Shown here piece by piece: positions 58,677 through 64,000 of a stretch of DNA of 64,000 nucleotides. The stretch's first letter is position 1. Each line of letters opens with the position of its first letter. The notes beneath the pieces are model-generated. The model ran no database searches and was not told the DNA's origin. It was given only the letters and a program-made list of their open reading frames with translations. A program made the translations under genes and the position numbers. Origin of the DNA: Vreelandella subterranea (lineage in GTDB: Bacteria > Pseudomonadota > Gammaproteobacteria > Pseudomonadales > Halomonadaceae); assembly GCF_900111305.1 (NCBI RefSeq), contig NZ_FOGS01000002.1, positions 186,001-250,000 on the forward strand, read 5' to 3'.

Positions 58677-60103
58677 CTACCTGGGTGGTCCTGACCGCGG
58701 TCGCACTGGTGCTCTACGTCGCCACCCTTTGGTGGCACTCGCGCAAGCCCTTGCCATCCGGCCTTAACACCGAGGGCAAGTGGCGGGCACCTGTCGCGCC
58801 GCGGCTGCTGCTCGACGAGACCTTTGTCGGTGCCGACGGCCAACGCCACTGCCGACAGCAGATTTTCGACGAGATGTTGCGCTTGATTGGCCAGGCCGAA
58901 AAGCTGGTGGTACTGGATATGTTCCAGTTCAACGACCCCGCCGACGACCGCCACGACTGCCATCGCCAGATTTCGGTGGCACTGCGTGACGCCCTGCTGA
59001 ACCGCAAGCACCAGCGCCCTGATATCGAGATAGTGGTGATCACCGATCCTATCAATGCCGTCTACGGCGGGCTCGAACTTAGCCACCACCAAGCCCTTGA
59101 AGCGGCTGGCGTCCGGGTCGCCACCACCGACCTGACGATCGGGCGTGACCCAAACCCGAGCTGGACCGCGCTTTGGCGGCTGAGCTTTCGCTGGCTGCCC
59201 CACTCGCCCCGGGGCGGCTGGCTACCCAACCCTATCGGTCCGGGCAGGGTCGGTCTTCGCAGCTATCTGACCCTGCTTAACCTCAATGCCAACCATCGTA
59301 AGACCCTGGTAGTGGACGAAGGCGATCGCTGGACCGCCGTCGTCAGCTCAGCCAACGCCGATGACGGCAGCAGCGACTACCGGGACGTGGCGCTGCGGGT
59401 CTCCGGCGATACCGCCCTCGACCTGCTCGCTTCCGAACGCGAAATTGCCGCCCACAGCGGCGTCCCCATCGCCCACGTCCAGCCGACGGCAGCCGCTGGC
59501 GACGCAAGTAGTGACACCCTGCGCCTGCGCCTGCTTAGCGAAGGCGCCATCAAAGGTGCCCTGCTGGCACTCATTGATGACGCTCGCGCCGATGAACGGC
59601 TCGATATCGAGATGCTCTACCTCTCTCACCGCGGCGTGATCGCTGCACTGGTCAGGGCCGCGGCAAAGGGCGTTGAGGTACGCGTGCTGCTCGACCCCAA
59701 CCACCATGCCTTTGGCGTCTCCGGCAGCGGTATTCCCAATCGCCAGGCGGCCAACGACCTGATCAACGCCGGCATCCAGCTACGCTGGAGTGATACCCAC
59801 GGCGAGCAGGCCCATAGCAAAGTAGTGCTGCGCCATGCTGGCAAGCGCCCCGCCCGCCTGCTGCTGGGCTCGGCCAACTACACCCGGCGCAGCCTTAACG
59901 ACCTCAACTTCGAAGCCAATCTCGAGTGGGTCGCCGACAGTAATGATGTGATTATCCACGAGGCCCGCGCAGCCTTCGAACGCCACTGGCATAATACCGA
60001 CACCGAGCATTACAGCACCGGCCCCGAGGCTTACCTGGACGCCTCTCGTTGGCGCTACTGGCAGTATCGACTGATGGAAGCCAGCGGCTGGTGCACTTTT
60101 TAA
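58673..60103 (+). CDS. phospholipase D family protein, membrane-anchored
   Basis: A 476-residue protein with an N-terminal helix (TTWVVLTAVALVLYVATLWW) and two PLD-type domains. The first HKD motif is intact: NANHRKTLVVD, followed by SSANADDGSSDYRD. The second is HSKVVL... then LLLGSANYTRRSLNDLNFEANL, with His and Lys kept and the Asp position weaker. Cardiolipin synthase-like or nuclease-like members share this layout. It overlaps cmoA by 4 nt and precedes cmoB by 15 nt, so it is in a tRNA-modification operon. Substrate unknown. Confidence 0.85.
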   Translation: MTTWVVLTAVALVLYVATLWWHSRKPLPSGLNTEGKWRAPVAPRLLLDETFVGADGQRHCRQQIFDEMLRLIGQAEKLVVLDMFQFNDPADDRHDCHRQISVALRDALLNRKHQRPDIEIVVITDPINAVYGGLELSHHQALEAAGVRVATTDLTIGRDPNPSWTALWRLSFRWLPHSPRGGWLPNPIGPGRVGLRSYLTLLNLNANHRKTLVVDEGDRWTAVVSSANADDGSSDYRDVALRVSGDTALDLLASEREIAAHSGVPIAHVQPTAAAGDASSDTLRLRLLSEGAIKGALLALIDDARADERLDIEMLYLSHRGVIAALVRAAAKGVEVRVLLDPNHHAFGVSGSGIPNRQAANDLINAGIQLRWSDTHGEQAHSKVVLRHAGKRPARLLLGSANYTRRSLNDLNFEANLEWVADSNDVIIHEARAAFERHWHNTDTEHYSTGPEAYLDASRWRYWQYRLMEASGWCTF

Positions 60104-60118
60104 GACAGCGAGATACCC

Positions 60119-61105
60119 ATGCCCCACCCCCACCGCGAGCTCTACCACGCCTTTATTGACCAGGGTCTGGACACCTGGCTGGCGCGCCTGCCCGAACAAC
60201 TGGCGCGCGGCCTCGACCGCAACCGCCACGGCGACTTGCCCGCCTGGGAAAAAGCCGTGGCCAAACTGCCCGCGCTGCCAAGCGAGCGGCGCGTCGACCT
60301 GAACAGCGACACCGTGACGGTCGACATTGAGCTCACCGACAGCCAACAGCGCCAGTGTTTCAACCTGCTGAGAAAGCTTGCGCCCTGGCGTAAAGGCCCT
60401 TTTCAACTGGGTGGCATCCATATCGACACCGAATGGCGCTCCGACTGGAAATGGCAGCGCGTGGCCCCCCATCTGGCCCCGCTCGAGTACCGCAAAGTGC
60501 TCGATGTCGGCGGCGGCAGCGGTTACCACGCCTGGCGGATGGCCGGGGCAGGCGCTGCTTTCGTACTGGTCATTGACCCTTCACCGCGCTTTTACTGTCA
60601 GTTTCAGGCGGTACGCCATTTCGTGGGTGATGCGGACGGCGGCAGAACGCAGTTTTTACCGGTGGGCATCGAAGACGTGCCGGAGAACCTGGGCTTTTTC
60701 GATACGGTCTTTTCCATGGGCGTGCTCTACCACCGCCCCGCGCCGCTGGAACACCTTCAGCAGCTAAAGGCAGCCCTGGCGCCTGGCGGCGAGTTGGTGC
60801 TGGAGACTTTGGTAGTGGAAGGCGATGAACAGACGGTGTTTATGCCCGGCGAACGCTACGCCGCCATGCCCAACGTTTACTTCCTGCCCTCCTCCAAGGC
60901 GCTATGTCACTGGCTTGAGCGCTGCGGCTTCACCAATGTGCGCGTCGTGGATGAAGCGGTCACCACGCTCGACGAGCAGCGCTCCACCGAGTGGATGACC
61001 TACCAGTCGCTCGCGGATTTCCTGGATCCCGACGACCGCACCCGCACTATCGAAGGCTACCCTGCGCCGCGGCGGGCAGTGATATTGGCGAACAAACCGG
61101 GGTAA
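60119..61105 (+). CDS. cmoB: tRNA U34 carboxymethyltransferase
   Basis: A 328-residue enzyme that uses carboxy-SAM from CmoA to turn 5-hydroxyuridine at tRNA position 34 into cmo5U, widening codon reading. W(R)SDWKWQRVAPHL, VLDVGGGSGYHAWRM (cofactor loop), SMGVLYHRPAPLEHL and MPNVYFLPS are conserved. Length is normal. It is the third gene of the cmoA-PLD-cmoB run and converges on the zinc peptidase with 6 nt between stops. Confidence 0.95.
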   Translation: MPHPHRELYHAFIDQGLDTWLARLPEQLARGLDRNRHGDLPAWEKAVAKLPALPSERRVDLNSDTVTVDIELTDSQQRQCFNLLRKLAPWRKGPFQLGGIHIDTEWRSDWKWQRVAPHLAPLEYRKVLDVGGGSGYHAWRMAGAGAAFVLVIDPSPRFYCQFQAVRHFVGDADGGRTQFLPVGIEDVPENLGFFDTVFSMGVLYHRPAPLEHLQQLKAALAPGGELVLETLVVEGDEQTVFMPGERYAAMPNVYFLPSSKALCHWLERCGFTNVRVVDEAVTTLDEQRSTEWMTYQSLADFLDPDDRTRTIEGYPAPRRAVILANKPG

Positions 61106-61111
61106 CACCAT

Positions 61112-61789
61112 TTACCTGCGCAAAATCACCAGCCAGCGGCCCAGGTTCATCACGCTGGCAAGCGACGCTGCCACGTAGGTGAAGGCGCAGGCCGTCAGCA
61201 CATGCCGGGCGCCGTGCATATCTTTAGGGGGCACATATTCCTTCAGTAGCGGCAGGGCCCGGTTGAAGCTGGCATCAAACTCGACGGGCAAGGTGACCAG
61301 ATGTACCAGTGCCGCGGTGCCGAAGCTGATCACGGCCATGACGATGACCAGTGCCAGCCCCCCAGGCAACCGGGTAAGAATGAACAAGAACGGAGCTGCC
61401 ATCATCAATATCGCGCCCAGCTTTTCCGCCTTTTGGGCGACCTTGACTAACCGGCTGCGGGCCAGCAGGGGGGCGTAGCCTTCAAAGTGTTGAATGGCAT
61501 GCCCCACTTCGTGGGCGGCAACGGTCACGGCGGTGAGGGAACGGCCGTCGAAGTGGTCAGGCGTAAGCCGCACGCAGCGGTCTTCAGGGTCATAGTGGTC
61601 GCCGTGTTCGGTGCGCTCTACTTTGACGCCTTTCACACCCAGACGGCGCAACAGGTGTTCGGCCAGCTCTGCTCCTGTGCCTGGGTAATCATCACGCCCC
61701 TGGGTGTGACGCTTGAGTACCCATTTGGCCCACAGGTTAGGCAGCACAAAAATCGCCAGGGCGAAGATAATCAGCACAACGAACATCAT
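61112..61789 (-). CDS. membrane zinc metallopeptidase, YugP family
   Basis: A 225-residue protein of the neutral zinc metallopeptidase family (Zn_peptidase_2). An N-terminal helix (FVVLIIFALAIFVLPNLWA) precedes the soluble site VAAHEVGHAIQHFEGY, an HEXXH zinc motif. Two more helices (ILMMAAPFLFILTRL, LALVIVMAVISFGTAALV), the family motif LPVEFDASFNRALP and a C-terminal helix follow. Its substrate is unknown in this group. It is downstream of the App1-like gene on the same strand, 88 nt apart. Confidence 0.9.
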   Translation of the reverse strand: MMFVVLIIFALAIFVLPNLWAKWVLKRHTQGRDDYPGTGAELAEHLLRRLGVKGVKVERTEHGDHYDPEDRCVRLTPDHFDGRSLTAVTVAAHEVGHAIQHFEGYAPLLARSRLVKVAQKAEKLGAILMMAAPFLFILTRLPGGLALVIVMAVISFGTAALVHLVTLPVEFDASFNRALPLLKEYVPPKDMHGARHVLTACAFTYVAASLASVMNLGRWLVILRR

Positions 61790-61877
61790 GGCTCCCAGAC
61801 CTCCAAACGGATTGACAGGACCTATTAGACACCTTTTCTACAGGACGTGACGACCGGGAAGGATGAAAGTACCTATT

Positions 61878-63002
61878 TTATTCGCTGGCAGCCTCCTGGT
61901 AGCTTTTGTAAACGTCACGCTTGACCGCCTGAAGCCCTCGCGCCGAGATATAATCTTCCGCATGGGCGTGCTCGGCGATCAGCACGCTATCGGCGGCCAG
62001 TACCAGTTGGCAGTCGGTGTCGGCCAGTTCGTTGCGTAAATTCTGAATAGCCTCTTCTCGAGCGGGGTCTTGATCGACACGGCGAATATAAATGGCCTTG
62101 ATACGCCCAGGGTAATCGCGGACCACCTCGCTATACACCTCGGGGTCATGCTGACCGCTATCGCCTATCAAAATACACGGCAAATCATCGAACAGGGCCA
62201 ACATATGATCGATCAGATCCCGCTTGTGTGCCTCCGCTCGCCTCGGCCAGGGATGGCGCCACGAGATACCCCATTCCCTTAGAAACAGGATAGGGCCTAC
62301 CGGAATTCGGTTGAGTTGAAAAAAGGCTTCCAGCATTTCATAGATGGCCCAGGGCCCCCGGGAAACATACAGAATGGGCCGTTCGGCTTTATCGCTGGCA
62401 CCGCGATGCAGCGCCTGATAGAGGGAAGCAACGCCAGGAAATGCGGTACGGCGGTGCGGCTTACGCACAAACAGGCGGTACAGCATCTTGAGCTTTTCAG
62501 CCACGCCGGTGAACATCACGGTGTCATCAATATCGCTGATCACCACCAAGTCTGCCTCGGGTGGGGGGACGTAAATTTCTACCTGGGTATGAACCGGCCG
62601 CTGGCCTTCAGCCTGCACCCTGATGTCAGCGACATGCCACGACACATCGATGGGCAGCGGGTGACTGATCGGCAAGTGGACGTAGAAGTAGCCATCGCGG
62701 TCGGTGGAAACACACAGCTGATTGCCACCCAGAGTAAGCTCGACTGCCGCACCGGACAATCCGCGACGGAATATCCGCCGGGCGACGTCGGCTGTATCGC
62801 GAAGCATGCCGCGCCTGGGGATGGCGCGGCCCAGGGCGGCCTGACGGAACACCCTGCCCATGACGAAAATTTCGCGCTGAGACCCGTAGCCACGATAGGG
62901 GTGAACCATCATGCCGCCGCGGCCAAAATCGCGTTTCATGGGCTTGGCCATCACATGGGTAAGCCGCTTAACGAAGCTCGACCACTGGCGAAGCACCTTC
63001 AT
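61878..63002 (-). CDS. App1-like phosphatase (DUF2183)
   Basis: A protein of about 374 residues with the DUF2183/App1 catalytic domain in the C-terminal half. The HAD-like DxDxT site is VISDIDDTVMFTG near residue 160, followed by YVSRGPWAIYEMLEAFFQLN and IGDSGQHDPEVY. The N-terminal half contains a beta-rich domain (GRGLSGAAVELTLGG-like). The yeast member App1 is a phosphatidate phosphatase; the bacterial role is not settled. No signal peptide is evident. Start ATG 63002 or GTG 63026; neither has a strong ribosome-binding site. Confidence 0.85.
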   Translation of the reverse strand: MKVLRQWSSFVKRLTHVMAKPMKRDFGRGGMMVHPYRGYGSQREIFVMGRVFRQAALGRAIPRRGMLRDTADVARRIFRRGLSGAAVELTLGGNQLCVSTDRDGYFYVHLPISHPLPIDVSWHVADIRVQAEGQRPVHTQVEIYVPPPEADLVVISDIDDTVMFTGVAEKLKMLYRLFVRKPHRRTAFPGVASLYQALHRGASDKAERPILYVSRGPWAIYEMLEAFFQLNRIPVGPILFLREWGISWRHPWPRRAEAHKRDLIDHMLALFDDLPCILIGDSGQHDPEVYSEVVRDYPGRIKAIYIRRVDQDPAREEAIQNLRNELADTDCQLVLAADSVLIAEHAHAEDYISARGLQAVKRDVYKSYQEAASE

Positions 63003-63170
63003 CAAGCGTATTGACCAGGGTGACACTCTTTCTGCGATTTTCCCGGATATCTGCCGTTCGGTGTTTGGCTCATCATGCTCTCCTTTTCGCGATGAGTAGA
63101 CATTAACAGTATCTGATCAGTCTGGCACCTGCTGTATAATCGTCAAGCCAAATACCCAGTGCGTGCGGCG

Positions 63171-64000
63171 CTAGGCGTTGTACAGCACCTCCCCTATCTG
63201 ACGAATATCATAGCCACCCAATGCCTCAGCACGCTGAACGAAGCGGGGTTGGCGACTAAAGGCCAACAGCGCCTGGACGCTTGGCTCGAAGTAGCTGCGG
63301 CGATGCATCATTAAATCGAACTGCTCGTCGTAAAGCGGGATAAAGTCAAGTTGCTGACGCCGCGCCGCTGCTTCAACGCCGAGCCCGACATCCGCCTCGC
63401 CTTGCAGCACGCTCAACGCCAGGTCGTCTTCGTTCAGGCTCGGGTGAGCCGCCCAATCAATCGCGGTGGGCGCGATACCCGCCTTGCCGAGCAGGTATGT
63501 TAACAACCGAGCGGCGCCAGCACCGGGTTGGCGGTGGGCAACGCGTGTCTTGGGGCGAGCCAGATCGGCAAGGCCGGTAATCCCCAAAGGATTACCAGCG
63601 GCAATCAATAACCCCTGGCGCCGGATTGCCCAGCGCAGCACGACCAAATCTTTTACGCCGCCCAACCCCAATAAATGCGGCTGGTTGTATTGACCGCTAT
63701 CAGGATCGAGCAAATGCACGCCGGCAACCATGGCGCGGCCCTCCAGCAGGCGGCGAACGCCGTCGCCGCTGCCGTGAAACAAGCTGGCCAAGTCGGAGCG
63801 ACTTTCGCGAATGGCCCATTCCAGTAACGGATCCTGGCTACCGGCCACCACCGCAGGCGGCGGCTGGCGTTGGGCCTGATCACCTTCAAGGTGGTTGAGT
63901 ACCCATAAATCAACCTGTTGACGAGGAAAGAGCAATTTCCCCGTCACACGGCTACAAGGTATCTGACCCTGGCGCACCAGGTCGTAGACCTTGCGCTCCT
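63171..64000 (-). CDS. HTH (excisionase-type) plus periplasmic-binding-like regulator (5' end outside window)
   Basis: The frame is open past the right edge, so the true start is missing. The edge reads ERKVYDLVRQGQIPCSRVTGK, followed by FPRQQVDLWV, the second half of a MerR/excisionase-like HTH_17 domain. The remaining 240 residues form a solute-binding-like domain (ASLFHGSGDGVRRLLEGRAMVAG, GVKDLVVLRWAIRRQGLLIAAGNP, RQPGAGAARLLTYLL, GEADVGLGVEAAARR), as in PBP-like regulators related to molybdate or tungstate sensing. The effector is unknown; the controlled genes are probably beyond the window. Confidence 0.8.
   Translation of the reverse strand, partial: ERKVYDLVRQGQIPCSRVTGKLLFPRQQVDLWVLNHLEGDQAQRQPPPAVVAGSQDPLLEWAIRESRSDLASLFHGSGDGVRRLLEGRAMVAGVHLLDPDSGQYNQPHLLGLGGVKDLVVLRWAIRRQGLLIAAGNPLGITGLADLARPKTRVAHRQPGAGAARLLTYLLGKAGIAPTAIDWAAHPSLNEDDLALSVLQGEADVGLGVEAAARRQQLDFIPLYDEQFDLMMHRRSYFEPSVQALLAFSRQPRFVQRAEALGGYDIRQIGEVLYNA

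Overview
The window reads as chromosome of a halophilic gammaproteobacterium of the Halomonas group (Halomonadaceae). Reasons: the classic nnr-tsaE-amiB-mutL-miaA-hfq-hflX-hflK-hflC order, acidic protein tails, a complete EF-P beta-lysylation set, and an intergenic palindromic repeat of a kind I associate with Halomonas. The assignment is inference from content; no rRNA is present. I found no tRNA, prophage, IS transposase or CRISPR array.

Layout. 1-2.2 kb: pepN (cut by the left edge), yajQ, cobO. 2.2-15.3 kb: a long minus-strand housekeeping block, nnr, tsaE, amiB, mutL, miaA, hfq, hflX, hflK, hflC, then hisZ and purA behind a terminator. 15.4-22.8 kb: queG, orn, rsgA, a rhodanese, psd, and the EF-P module epmA, efp, epmB. 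A 166-bp MITE-like palindrome supplies the efp stop codon.

22.8-33.0 kb: a guanidine-I (ykkC) riboswitch followed by an ABC importer, two DUF1989 proteins, a biotin-dependent carboxylase and allophanate hydrolase. The genes would commonly be labelled urea metabolism, but the riboswitch and the DUF1989 pair indicate uptake of guanidine and its breakdown to ammonium and CO2. 33.2-35.7 kb: a four-helix membrane protein and a periplasmic PQQ dehydrogenase, looking like a split membrane glucose/quinate dehydrogenase.

35.7-44.5 kb is the accessory region. It holds a VapBC toxin-antitoxin pair, an unrecognised membrane protein, and a type I Wadjet plasmid-defence system (jetA-jetB-jetC-jetD) that starts 30 nt behind leuA on the same strand with no visible terminator or promoter between.

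44.5-47.4 kb: leuA with a long leader containing an unlisted 19-codon peptide rich in CTA leucine codons, two candidate terminators and a second upstream ORF, so probably attenuated; then a voltage-gated cation channel with a calcium-like selectivity filter. 47.7-56 kb: a lipoprotein, serB, parC, a chemoreceptor with a near-consensus FliA promoter, and parE. 56-64 kb: pgi, cmoA, a phospholipase D family gene, cmoB, a membrane zinc peptidase, an App1-type phosphatase, and a regulator cut by the right edge. Several genes (hflX, mutL, epmB, nnr, psd, vapC) appear to use TTG or GTG starts.
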